A stretch of 64,000 bases of DNA from JAPPHA01 sp963662815 (GCA_963662815.2 CAXXWA010000005.1:1-64000), one strand, 5' to 3'; positions 53,440 through 62,795 are shown, counted from the first letter of the stretch. The notes: generated from the letters alone by a model not told the origin. Numbers and translations: made by a program.

Positions 53440-54094
53440 GTGTCCGGAAATTCCTTCCGCAGGCATCTGTCGATGCCCGGAATGCTTGCCGCCGTGCGCG
53501 CATGCTTCGACCGCGTTCCCGACCCGCTCCGCACCCGCGGCATCAGCCTTTCCGACTGCCTGATGTCGGGGCTCGCGGCGTTCTCGTTCAAGATGCCGTC
53601 CCTGCTGCAGTTCGATGCGCGGGTGCGCGGCGGCGAGGATCCGGTCCAGGCGCGCAACCTGCGCACGCTTTCCGGCGTGGCGCGGGCGCCATCGGACACC
53701 CGGATGCGGGAGCGGCTCGACGGGGCCGACCCCCGCGACCTGCGCCGCTGCTTCACGCGGATCCATTCCGCCCTGCAGCGCGGAAAGGTTCTGGAGGGCT
53801 GGAGCGTGCTCGACGGCCATCTCCCGGTCTCCGTCGACGGCACCGGCCGCCATTCCTCCCGCAAGGCCGGCTGCAGGAACCGCTGCGCGAGGAACCGCCG
53901 CGACGGGTCGAGGACCTGCCGCCATCAGGCCCTCGGCGCGGCGGCGGTCCACCCCGACCACGCCGAGGCGCTGCCGCTGGCGCCGGAGCCGGTCCGCAAG
54001 GAGGACGGCGCGCGGAAGAACGACTGCGAGAGGAACGCGGCGAAGCGGCTCCTGAACGACCTGCGCCGGGAGCATCCGCACATGAAGGCGATCA
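53440..54094 (+). pseudogene. DDE transposase (IS4/ISNCY-like), N-terminal part, cut by IS66
   Basis: From GTG 53440: SFRRHLSMPGMLAAVRACFD, ISLSDCLMSGLAAFSFKMPS, LPVSVDGTGRHSSRKAGCRN (first Asp), LGAAAVHPDHAEALPLAPEP and NDCERNAAKRLLNDLRREHP, HMKAI. The IS66 copy enters at 54095. The second half resumes at 61289 after the 8-bp duplication GGCGATCA. This is the outermost layer of the nest. Confidence 0.85.
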
Positions 54095-54167
54095 GTAATA
54101 GGGGCAACTTTCCGGGAATTGCCGCCGGGTTTGGGGTCGCGTTCCGGCTTTGCCGGGCCGGGGCGTG

Positions 54168-54915
54168 TCAGGCCGCGGCGCGCTGCCTGACGAGGTCGGC
54201 GAGCCTCGGCACGTCGGGAGCGCCGGCAACGCCGAGGCGGCTCCTCAGGCAGTCCCGGCACGGCACGCCGAGCTTCCCGCAGGTCTTCTTCGCTCCGATG
54301 CAGGCATCGCGCGCCGCCCGCCCGGCATCGCTCCGCGTCCCGAACGAGACCTTGCGCCGGGCGGCGTGGTCCCGGATGTCGTTCTCGACCCTGTTGGCGT
54401 TGAGCGGCGTCTCCGGACGGCCGGGCACGCGCAGGAGCTCGTCCCGGTTCGCCGCCAGCCTTTCGAGCAGCCGGTCGAGGCTGGCGCAGCCGGCGGCCGT
54501 GCCGAAGATCCGGTCGAACCGCCGCTGCATGACGAGCTTGCGAAGCGGAGTGGGACGCTTCCGGCAGCGGCAGAGGCTGCGGTAGAGCCTCCATACCCTG
54601 TCGAGCACCTTGTCGACCCGTTCATGCCGGCACGGGGCGCTTCCGGTCGGCCTGGCGATGTTCCGCTCGGCGTGGAACCAGCAGAGCGCGTGGAGGTCGC
54701 CGACGTTGAACTGCCCGGCGTCGTCGACCGGGATCACGGTTCCGGCAATGCGTCCCGCATCGCGGATCGTTCCCCAGAGGGCGTCCTCCGTGGCGATCTT
54801 CGCCGGATCGGGCGACACCGTCATCCCGGCAATGCCCAGGGCCTCGAGATGGGCCCGCCAGCCGTCGCCGTCGCCGAAGCGCCGCCGCTCGTGGCCGGCG
54901 GGAAGGTCGATCACC
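54168..54915 (-). pseudogene. IS66 transposase, copy 2, C-terminal part
   Basis: Continues from the break at VIDLPAGHERRRFGDGDGWR through VIPVDDAGQFNVGDLHALCW (second Asp) and PLNANRVENDIRDHAARRKV (Glu) to the stop at 54168. It is 85-90% identical by eye to copy 1 residues 325-574. It is cut by IS110-A. Confidence 0.85.
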
Positions 54916-55038
54916 CTCGCATGTTCCGAGAATCGGAAACGAACCAAGGTGTGGCTGTGGAAAAGCTTGGCGCGGGTTCCTGTGGACTTCCCACCTGTTG
55001 TAAAGTTGTTTCAGCGGGTTTTGTGCCCGCTCCATCGC

Positions 55039-56292
55039 TCATGCCGGGCTGGCATTCCGTGGACGGCCCGGATCGAATTCCGTCTGGTTCGTCAACATGG
55101 CACAAGCGACAGCGATCAGCCTGTCGGCCACGCTCCGGAGAGCACGGGCGTGACCGTGGCCCCTGGCCCGTAGCGCGGCGTATTTCGCCTGGCAAACGGG
55201 ATCCCTCTGTACGGCTTTGCCGGCCCAGTGATAGACTGCATGCTGCAGGCGCTTGTGCGCGGCGAGCCGACGTTTGACGATCAGGCTCTTTCCTGAGCGT
55301 CGTGTCACCGGTGCGACACCGCACAGGCATCGCAATGCGTGATAGTCCCTGCGCATCAGAGGTTCATGAGCCTCGGTCAGCAGCGTGGCGGGGACAGTTC
55401 TGCCGACACCGGGAAGTGATGCCAGGATTGCCACGTCACGCTGCGGGACCACCCCCGGGTTTGATTCCGGATTTTCCTGGGCCTCTGCCACGGCCGCCGT
55501 CAACCGCTCCATCTGGCGATGTGCGTTCGACAGTTCGTCGTTGACGAGCTGGAGCCTCTTGATGATGACCTCGATGTGGGCGACAGCGGCCTCTGTGGTT
55601 CCGGGCGCCACGGCGATGGCCGGCTCACGCAGGCGGTCAAGGACATCCTGGGCGCTGACGGTGCGCACACGCCGGCGCTTGAGAAGCTTCTCAACCGTAG
55701 CGAGACGGAGGCGCCGGGCCTTGGCGGGCGTTGGTGCCAGCGTCCACAGTTCGGGCACCCAGGCCTTGGTCAGGTCGCTCTCGACCTTGAAGAACTGTGG
55801 AAAACAGCGCCAGATCTGCTGTCTCTGACGGTTGACGAGGCGGGTTCGTTCACCGGTCAGTTCGTTGGCGATGCGGGTCCATTCACGAAGCTGGACCACT
55901 TCCGGCGTGTCCGGCGCGAGCCTGCGAAAGAAGCGGCTGTCCGTGCGCAGTGCATCCGCCAGGGTGAGGGCGTCACGGCTGTCGTCCTTGGCACCGGCCG
56001 GAGAGTGGCGGTCCCGGAAACGGTCGAGTTGTTTCGGGTTGAGCGAATGGACGGCGAAGCCGCGCTCCATCATCGCCTCGACCACGGGTCCGTGTGGAAC
56101 CTCGATGGCAACACCAATGGTGTCAGCCTTGGCGCCGGTCCGGGTCAAGATCCAGTTGGCCAACGCACTCAGGCCGGTGCCGCCATGCTTGAAGCTCCGG
56201 TTGCCCAGAAGCGTGCCGTTGATGTCGACAATGGCTGCCTGGTGATCGCAGGACCCCCAGTCGATGCCGACGAGGAATTTGATATCTGGCAT
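55039..56292 (-). CDS. IS110-family DEDD transposase, intact
   Basis: 417 aa from ATG 56292. N-terminal RuvC-like DEDD domain: MPDIKFLVGIDWGSCDHQAA (Asp), TIGVAIEVPHGPVVEAMMER (Glu), AGAKDDSRDALTLADALRTD (both Asp). C-terminal part: DVAILASLPGVGRTVPATLL, YHALRCLCGVAPVTRRSGKS and LQHAVYHWAGKAVQRDPVCQ, which carries the serine-containing Tnp20 domain. No frameshift, in contrast to IS110-A, so this element arrived late and may still move. Confidence 0.92.
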   Translation of the reverse strand: MPDIKFLVGIDWGSCDHQAAIVDINGTLLGNRSFKHGGTGLSALANWILTRTGAKADTIGVAIEVPHGPVVEAMMERGFAVHSLNPKQLDRFRDRHSPAGAKDDSRDALTLADALRTDSRFFRRLAPDTPEVVQLREWTRIANELTGERTRLVNRQRQQIWRCFPQFFKVESDLTKAWVPELWTLAPTPAKARRLRLATVEKLLKRRRVRTVSAQDVLDRLREPAIAVAPGTTEAAVAHIEVIIKRLQLVNDELSNAHRQMERLTAAVAEAQENPESNPGVVPQRDVAILASLPGVGRTVPATLLTEAHEPLMRRDYHALRCLCGVAPVTRRSGKSLIVKRRLAAHKRLQHAVYHWAGKAVQRDPVCQAKYAALRARGHGHARALRSVADRLIAVACAMLTNQTEFDPGRPRNASPA

Positions 56293-56620
56293 GTGTTCTG
56301 CTCCCTGTATGAACTGCGCTCCCCTTTCTGTCGGACCGCCACGATGCGAACCGTTTCCTGTACTGGCGCTCGAGGCGCGAACTTCCCACTGGGTCTCCAT
56401 CGCGGCCAACGATCGGGGCACGGGTCCACAGGAGGTGCTCAAGGCACGGGAAAACCAAGGTTGCTCCCGATCGATTGGCCCAACTCGTCCTTGCGGACGA
56501 AACCCTGAAATTGAAAGGGTGTCGGGGATTTTTTCTGCCCCGGTTTCCCCTCCGCGCTCCGCGCTCCGGGGAAACCGGGGCAGCTGCGGGGCGGTGATCA
56601 TCAGGCCTCGACACAGGTAC
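56293..56620 (-). ncRNA. Candidate bridge-RNA region of IS110-B
   Basis: Non-coding end upstream of the transposase. It contains a perfect 16-bp stem (CTGCCCCGGTTTCCCC at 56535-56550 with GGGGAAACCGGGGCAG at 56568-56583) around a 17-nt loop made of two CCGCGCT repeats, preceded by a run of T. This is the expected position for the bridge RNA. No guide-target pairing was computed. Confidence 0.45.
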
Positions 56621-56868
56621 AGGAAAACCCGCCTCTTGCCTCCCGCCGCCTCCACGGTTCATTCCCGGTTCGGGACCGCCGCCGCCAGGCCTGGCGGCGG
56701 CGGAGCGGGGCCTGGCCCCGCAGGACGGGTCGGACCGGAAGCACCATGGATCGCGCAAGCGGATCCGTGCGGAAGCGTGGTCGGCCCGCCCTCCCTTCAG
56801 CCTCCCGGGTCCTGGATGGATGCCCGGGTTCGAGAACCGGATCATCGCGAGGATGGGAGCGGGAGAGC
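56621..56868 (+). ncRNA. Candidate bridge-RNA region of IS110-A, copy 2
   Basis: Matches the leader of copy 1 almost base for base, including the 28-bp palindrome at 56676-56703 and the second one at 56705-56721. Its outermost 70 bp lie at 54916-54986, separated by IS110-B. Confidence 0.45.
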
Positions 56869-56923
56869 ATGACCATCGCAGCCGCCGGCATTGACGTGAG
56901 CAAGAAGACGCTGAACATCCACC

Positions 56924-59089
56924 AGGGGCATCCCACGCTGATTTCGGCTGGTTTTCCTTGACATCGGGCTTGTCTGCGTTGCATGCGCGCGCGACCGCGG
57001 AGCCGGAATTTTCCTCTGGCGTTCCCGTCCCGGACGTGCGATGCTCCGGCCATGTCGATTCGCAAGCGCCTCGAGTTCCATGCCCCGTTTCGCGGGATGC
57101 CGGCGGGGTTTTCCCTGTCGGACGTCGAGATCCGGCTGGCCAGGCCGCAGGAGCGCCCGCTCTGGGACGCGCTGATGGACGAGCACCGCCATCTCGGCTT
57201 CCAGCGGCTGGCGGGCCGCGGCCTGCGCTGCGTGGCGGCACTCGGGGACCGGTGGCTGGGCCTGGCGGCGTGGCAGAACGGCGCCTTCAAGTGCGCTCCG
57301 CGCGACAGGTGGTGCGGCTGGAGGCCGGAGCAGCAGTTCCGGCGGCTGGAGATGGTGGCGAACAACACCCGGTTCCTGATCCTGTCCGAGCCCGGGGTGT
57401 TCCCGAACCTCGCCTCCTTCTTCCTTGCGGGGATGACCCGCCGGCTCGGCGACGACTGGCTGGCGGCGCACGGGCACCGGGTGCTCCTGGCGGAGACGTT
57501 CTGCGACCCGGCCAGGTTTTCCGGCACGATGTACAGTGCGGCACGATGTACAGTGCGGCGGGCTGGCGGATGCTGGGCCGGACGAAGGGCTTCGCCCGCG
57601 CCAACGGGCGCTGCACCGATCCCCACGGCAGGCCGAAGGAGATCTTCGCGGCGCCGCTGAGGCCCGACGCCCGGGCGCTGCTCTCGAGCCCGCAGCCGCT
57701 GCCGCCGGACGTGGCGCCTCCCGCCGGTCCCGGTCTGGCGCCGCGGGACCCCGGGACGATGCGCTCCCTGCACGCCGAGCTGATGAGCGATCCCCGACTT
57801 CCGCCGGGCGCAGGGCAGGAAGCACGCGGTGGCCTGCGTGCTCGCCGTGCACATCCTCGCCGAGCTCGCGAACATGAAGGGCTGCCTCGCCGCCGCGCAG
57901 TTCGCGCGCGCGCTGTCGCAGGAGGAGCTTGCCGCCGTCGGCGCCTGGCGGAACCCGAAGACGGGGCTTCGCGAGCCGGTCTCGAAGTCCACCCTCCACA
58001 GGGTCGTGCAGTCGGTCGACCCCGAGGCGCTGGAGGACGTGGTCGGCCGCTGGTCCCGGCCCCGGCTTCCCCTCGCCCGGGCGCTCGCCGCCGACGGCAA
58101 GCGCATCCGCGGCGCCAACCGCAACGGCGACGGCCATCACGAGACCGTGGCCCTCGTCGACCACGCGACCGGCGCGCCCTTCGCGCTTCCGACTTCGGCG
58201 ACGACGGGGGCGGGCCGGCGGCCACGCACGACCTCCTGGAGCGCAGCGACGTCCGCGGCAAGGCCGTCACCCTCGACGCGCTGACCGCGGTCCGCAACAC
58301 CGCGAAGACGGTCACCGGGCGCTGCGGAGCCGACTATGTCTTCCCGGTCAAGGGCAACGCGCCGGAGACCTTCGGCATCCTCGACGGCATCGACTGGGAG
58401 AGGGACGCCACCGGCCGCTTCGCGGAGGATCTCGAAAAGGCCCGCGGCCGCCTGGAGCAGCGCTCCATCAGCGTCCTGACGCCGCTCAAGCGCCTGATCA
58501 ACTACCCCGGCGTCAGCCAGATCGCCCGGATCACCCGCTACCGGGAGCCGCTGAAGAAGGACGGCGACGATGGGGGAAACGACTGCACCGAGATCGCGTA
58601 TGTCATCACCTCGCTGGATGCCGAAGCCGCGTCGCCGGAGGAGCTGCTGAAGCTGAATCGCGGACACTGGAGTGTGGAGAACCTGAACCACCGCCAGAGG
58701 GACTGCGTCTTCGGCGAGGACGCCTGCCTGACCCGCACCGGCAACGGCCCGGCGAACCGGGCCAGCCTGAACAGCATCGCGCTCGCGGTGGTCTTCGCCA
58801 GCCGCCGCGAGGCGGAGAGCCTCGCCGAAACCCGGCGACGCCTGCAGCTGAACCGCAGCGAGGCCATCGCCGCCCTGACCCGGCCCTGAGAGCCGGGCCG
58901 CGTCCGGGCCGGCTCCCGGACGCCGCCGGCAGGCCGCCAAGCCCCGAAAACGAATCACCACGGGACCGGAACCGGCGCCCGCGACGGCGCGCGGACGGCT
59001 CCGCAAACCCGGAATCCGGCCGGAACGTGCCGGTTCGCCCCCAGTTCGGCGGCAAATCGGAAAATCGCCAACAGCGTGGGAAAGTCCTG
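56924..59089 (+). mobile_element. DruA-ISAs1 composite insertion element
   Basis: 2166 bp flanked by GAACATCCACC (56913-56923) and GAACATCCGCC (59090-59100), a 10/11-matching duplication of the length seen in ISAs1/H-repeat elements. Both ends carry CCCACGCTG in inverted orientation (near 56931 and 59073). It encodes one long decayed protein with an N-terminal DruA (DUF4338) domain and a C-terminal ISAs1 transposase. Confidence 0.8.
57052..58889 (+). pseudogene. DUF4338 (DruA-like) domain joined to ISAs1-family transposase
   Basis: From ATG 57052: EIRLARPQERPLWDALMDEH, RHLGFQRLAGRGLRCVAALG, FRRLEMVANNTRFLILSEPG and HRVLLAETFCDPARFSGTMY are the DUF4338 fold. A 17-bp tandem duplication (57524-57557) then shifts the frame to RMLGRTKGFARANGRCTDPH. 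After it come GTMRSLHAELMSDPR, AVACVLAVHILAELANMKGC, LARALAADGKRIRGANRNGD (Asp), DYVFPVKGNAPETFGILDGI and GHWSVENLNHRQRDCVFGED (Glu), the ISAs1 transposase, with two more shifts near 57805 and 58195. Confidence 0.85.
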
Positions 59090-60217
59090 GAACATCCGCC
59101 TGAACGGGCGGGACCATGCCGCCACGAACGGCGCGGACGGCTTCCGCAAGGTCGCCGGCGTCCCGAGGGACGGCGGAGCGGAGAGGGTCGTCATGGAGGC
59201 CGCGGGGCGGATGCGCCGGGCGCTCCGCCAGTCGCCGCGCGACCGGGGCTTCGCGGTCCTGGCGGGCAGTCCCCGCCAGTCCCGGGACTTCGCGAAGGCC
59301 GCCGGCGACATGGCGGCGACCGACAGGGCCGGCGCCAGGGTGCTGGCCGCCTTCGGCGCCGCGTTCCCGGCCAGGCCGCCGACGGCGCCGGCCGAGGCGG
59401 CGATCGACCGGCTCCGCGACATGCCGGTGCTGCGGGAGAGGCTCGTCGACCAGCGCACGCAGCTGAAGGCGGTCTTCGACGAGGTCGGCGATCCCGACCC
59501 GGACGGGCCCGTCCCGAAGGTCCTCTCGGAGATCGAGGCCGGCGTCCGCCAGTACGACCGGCGGATCGCGGAGACGGTCGCAGGCGCGGAGGAGCTTGCC
59601 GGGAGCCGCGACATCCTGATGTCGATCCCGGGCATCGGCCCCGCCGCGGCGGCGGCCCTGATCGCCTGGATGGGCGAGCTCGGCGCGATCGGCGGCCGCC
59701 AGGCCGCGGCCCTGATCGGCGTCGCGCCCTTCGCCCGCGACAGCGGAACCCTGAAGGGCGCGCGCCGCGTCGCCGGCGGACGGAGGCGGCCGAGGGACGT
59801 CCCGTGCATGGCGGCGATGGCGGCCTGCCAGTTCAATCCCGAGATGGCGGAACTCCACGCCCGGCTCGTGGCGCGCGGAAAGCGCCACAAGGTCGCCGTG
59901 ACCGCGGTGATGCGGAGGACGGTCGCGGCCGCGAACGCCCTGCTGCGCGACCGGCGCGTGCGGGAGGACCGGACGGCCGCGGCCGCCGGCTGACGCCCGC
60001 GCGGGCCGCGTCCCGCGGCGGTCCGCCGGGCCCGGAACGAATCAATGGACCGGTCGCGTCCCTGCGACCGGCGGGTTCCCGCCTGCCCGGACGGTCGCCC
60101 GGATGCGGACAGGACTGTGGACAGGACTGTGGACAGGGTGTGGAAAACCCGGACAGGGATCCCCGGAAACCGCCGAAAAACGCCGAATCCGGCCTTGACC
60201 CGAAACATGGATGCTTC

Positions 60218-61209
60218 CCTGACAGGTTCCGCTTCCGCATGTAGTCGAGCGCAGCGCTGTTTAAGGTGCAATCTTCCTCTCCCGCGCAGAGATGCTCGAG
60301 GAAGTCGAGGCGGCTCTTCGAGCCGGTCGACCGGAAATGCACGAAGAAATCGTTGCCGATCGCCGTGCAATAGCCGTTCCCGGCCTTGTGGCGGGCGCCG
60401 GTGTCGCCGGCGCTGATCCACGCCGCAGTCTCCAGGCCGGCCCGCAGCACCTCCTCCTGCTCCCCGGCGATGCCCCCGGCGTCCGCGGTCGGGAAGCGCC
60501 CCACCTGGCGCTCGGAGACGTCCAGGCCGATCGCGGCCGGCATCCCCGCGATCCGTCCCGCCGTCGACTGGCACTGGTGATGCAGCATGATGGCCAGGGC
60601 CTTGACGCAGGGGCCGTACTGCTCGCGTCCGGCCGCCGCCCCCGGCGGCAGCGGCGCCACATGCCGGGAGCCGTCGGGAAACTCCCAGACCTCGCGGCGA
60701 TAGACAACCTCTTCGGCGCAAGACACGATGTCGCGGACCGTGTGGTCCTGATAGCCCTTGTGCACCGCGCCCTCGGGCACGTTCCCGAGGCTCACGGTCT
60801 CCTCGCGGCGGCGCAGGTTCGGGTTCCGGCGCCGCGGGCCGCGGCCTCTCTTCCTCTTTTCCTTCTCCGACCGGCCGGACCCGGAGGAGCCCGGCGGCGG
60901 GCCGTCCCCGTCCCCGTCCGATGCGCCGGGGCTGTTCGGCTTCAGGTCCGGACGGCGCGGGAGCTTCTTCAGCCGCCTGATCTCGTCCTCGAGCTCCCGG
61001 ACCCTTTCGGCCTGCCCGGCGAGCCGCCTGTCCTGCTCGGCAAGCTGCGCGTCCCTATCGGCAAGCTGCGCGTCCCTCTCGGCAAGCCGGCCGGCAAGGT
61101 CGGCGAGCTGCGCGTCCCTCTCGGCGAGAAGGGCCCGGATGGCCGAAAGCTCCGCCCTGAGCGCTGCAAGGCCGGCAGCCGCCTGGCGACCTGTTTCCGA
61201 ATCATCCAT
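60218..61209 (-). pseudogene. IS66 transposase, copy 2, N-terminal part
   Basis: From ATG 61209: MDDSETGRQAAAGLAALRAE, then a coiled-coil with repeated ERDAQLAD/DRDAQLAE units (one 8-residue unit more than copy 1), the basic linker, and AAWISAGDTGARHKAGNGYC. Copy 1 has NVDDTG here, so the first catalytic Asp region has changed. It ends at RKRNLS where IS110-A enters. Confidence 0.85.
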
Positions 61210-61288
61210 GCCCCCTTGGAACCGGAAAACGATTCGGGAGGGAATCCCCTGAATCCTGCCGCAATTCCCGGAAAGTTGCCCCAATTAC

Positions 61289-61930
61289 GGCGATCATCGT
61301 CGAGGATGCGCTGGCATCCAGCGGCCCGCACGCCAGGCTTCCGAAAGAGAGGGATTTCCGCTTCGTCCCCGGGGCGCAGCCGGGCGACCGCGAACTGCCG
61401 TCCGTCCGGTTCGGGGCCGGCGGCGCGAAACAGGCATGGGAGAGGCGCGACAGGAAGACCGGCACCGTGCACCGCTTCGAATGGGACCACGGGTTGCCGA
61501 CCGACGACGCGAACCTCGACCTGAGGATCAGCATGCTGCACTGCGAGGAGGCCGACACGAACGGAAACGGGAAAAGGTTCTCGCGGGCCGCCGACCTCCC
61601 GCTCGACCGGGACACGGCGATGCCCGTCACGCGCGCCGCCCGCCGCGGACGGGCCATCGAGAACGGGACGTTCCAGACACTGAAGGCGCGGGACGCTTGC
61701 AGGTTCGAGCACAGCTTCGGGCACGGCAACAACCGGCTGGCGGACGTCTTCGCGACGCTTGCCATGCCCGCCTTCCCGGCCGGCCAGGTGCAGCAGCACT
61801 GCTGCCAGCTGTTCCGGAAGGCACGCGAACACCAGGGGCGCAACCCTGCCTCTGGAACAGGCTTCGGGAACTGGTCGGGACATTCGCCTTCCCGGACTGG
61901 AAGATCCCCTGCCGCGCGATCGCGGGGGAA
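61289..61930 (+). pseudogene. DDE transposase (IS4/ISNCY-like), C-terminal part
   Basis: Resumes in frame after IS66: IIVEDALASSGPHARLPKER (second Asp region), VHRFEWDHGLPTDDANLDLR, RRGRAIENGTFQTLKARDAC (Glu) and FEHSFGHGNNRLADVFATLA. A frameshift near 61835 leads to CLWNRLRELVGTFAFPDWKI. The region 61931-62198 has no gene; it contains the unresolved right end of this outermost element and whatever promoter the tRNA uses. Confidence 0.8.
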
Positions 61931-62198
61931 CTGGGCAGGGAAGACTGCGTTGCCCTGATCCGCGCCGGGCCGCAGCCGCTCCGGCCACGCTCGACCGACC
62001 CCGATCCCGCCCTTCGCCGAAACTCCGGAACTCCGGGCAGCCGCCCGGCCGATTGCCGTGCGCGCTCGAAACCGTCGGTCCATGCCGAACGCCCGAACCA
62101 GTCACAGACGAGCCGGCGACGAACTTGCCGGGAATTGCTGCCTGGTTCCGGATTCGGCTTGCGCGATCGGCGGCTGGCTGATACTTCCCGACCGCTGC

Positions 62199-62273
62199 AG
62201 GGGTGTAGCTCAGTGGTAGAGCATCGGTCTCCAAAACCGACGGCCGGGGGTTCGAGTCCCTCCGCCCCTGCCA
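62199..62273 (+). tRNA. trnW: tRNA-Trp (CCA anticodon)
   Basis: 75 nt with the acceptor AGGGGTG pairing with CGCCCCT, D-arm GCTCAGTGGTAGAGC, anticodon stem TCGGT/ACCGA around loop CTCCAAA (anticodon CCA), T-arm GGGGGTTCGAGTCCCTC and an encoded CCA end. tRNA-Trp directly before secE is a common alphaproteobacterial arrangement. Confidence 0.97.
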
Positions 62274-62447
62274 GTGATTCTTCGGGTGGCCGCTAAAGCC
62301 TTGCAAGCATCGCTTCGCGCCGTCCGCCGGAACCAGGCGTCGAGTCGGCAAGCATCGACTGGCGAACCGCGGATCGGTTGAACTCGGACGGAAGACCCGC
62401 TATCTGCCGTCCGGCCCGTCCGGGTTGGCGGTATGCAGGAGGCAGAG

Positions 62448-62636
62448 ATGAATCCACTCGTGTTCATGCAGCAGGTGCGTGCGGAGGTATCCAAGGTCGT
62501 CTGGCCAACCCGCAGGGAAACCCTGGTCACGACTGCAATGGTCTTTCTGATGGCGACGATCGCTGCGCTGTTCTTCTTCCTGATCGATCAGGTCATTCGC
62601 CTCGGACTGACAGGAATTCTGGATTTCGCAGCTTGA
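62448..62636 (+). CDS. secE: Preprotein translocase subunit SecE
   Basis: 62 aa from ATG 62448 with GGAGG at 62436-62440; upstream ATGs lack such a site. MNPLVFMQQVRAEVSKVVWP is the amphipathic helix with the conserved V-WP, then TRRETLVTTAMVFLMATIAA begins the single membrane helix that ends about FFFLIDQVI. SecE clamps the SecY channel in the inner membrane. Short SecE proteins are usual in alphaproteobacteria. It is followed by nusG, the conserved partner. Confidence 0.95.
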   Translation: MNPLVFMQQVRAEVSKVVWPTRRETLVTTAMVFLMATIAALFFFLIDQVIRLGLTGILDFAA

Positions 62637-62795
62637 ACATCCCGGAATGACCGGTTAAACGGAGCCGAGGACGGTTCGCTGTGGCGCTCGCAGATTCGGC
62701 GTGCGCCCGCTTTTGTTGGCTTTTCGGGAGCCAAATTCCCTTGGAAATGGAAATCCGGCTGCTAGGCGCCGGCTGCTGGCAGGACATCGATCAAC

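Larger units (their letters stand above)
54987..56620 (-). mobile_element. IS110-family element IS110-B
   Basis: About 1.63 kb inside the non-coding end of IS110-A. The transposase is intact (55039-56292). There is ~50 bp downstream and ~328 bp of non-coding sequence upstream of it, the arrangement of bridge-RNA-type IS110 elements. No inverted repeats. The short shared junction bases are GGA. Confidence 0.85.
56869..59993 (+). pseudogene. IS110-A transposase, copy 2, split and with DEDD residue lost
   Basis: The first 19 codons (MTIAAAGIDVSKKTLNI) are at 56869-56923; the rest, from 59090 to 59993, runs without frameshift (RLNGRDHAATNGADGFRKVA to VREDRTAAAAG). The DxxD pair is DRAG instead of the DRVD of copy 1, so the last catalytic Asp is Gly. 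It is interrupted by the DruA-ISAs1 element. Confidence 0.85.
54916..60217 (+). mobile_element. IS110-A, copy 2, itself carrying two further elements
   Basis: Begins CATGTTCCGAGAATCGG and ends GAAACATGGATGCTTC, as in copy 1. It is interrupted at 54987-56620 by IS110-B (rejoining GGTTCCTGTGGA with AAAACCCGCC) and at 56924-59089 by the DruA-ISAs1 element (duplication GAACATCCACC/GAACATCCGCC). The host site in IS66 contains CCTTC, as does the copy 1 site. The 3' non-coding end has a 12-bp tandem duplication (GGACAGGACTGT twice near 60105-60130) absent from copy 1. Confidence 0.88.
54095..61288 (-). mobile_element. IS66-family element, copy 2, opened by further insertions
   Basis: Terminal repeats GTAATAGGGGCAACTTTCC (left) and its near-complement (right, CCCCAATTAC) with the 8-bp target duplication GGCGATCA at 54087-54094 and 61289-61296. 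Without its own inserts it would be about 1.9 kb, like copy 1. IS110-A is inserted at 54916-60217. Confidence 0.93.

Noticed and set aside
57929..60244. A 771-codon plus-strand open frame
   Set aside because: Composition is dominated by Arg, Gly and Ala typical of an alternative frame in GC-rich DNA, and it crosses three different elements.
62199..62273. tRNA-Trp as an integration site for the mobile cluster
   Set aside because: The cluster lies on the 5' side of the tRNA, and no duplicated tRNA 3' end was found in the window.
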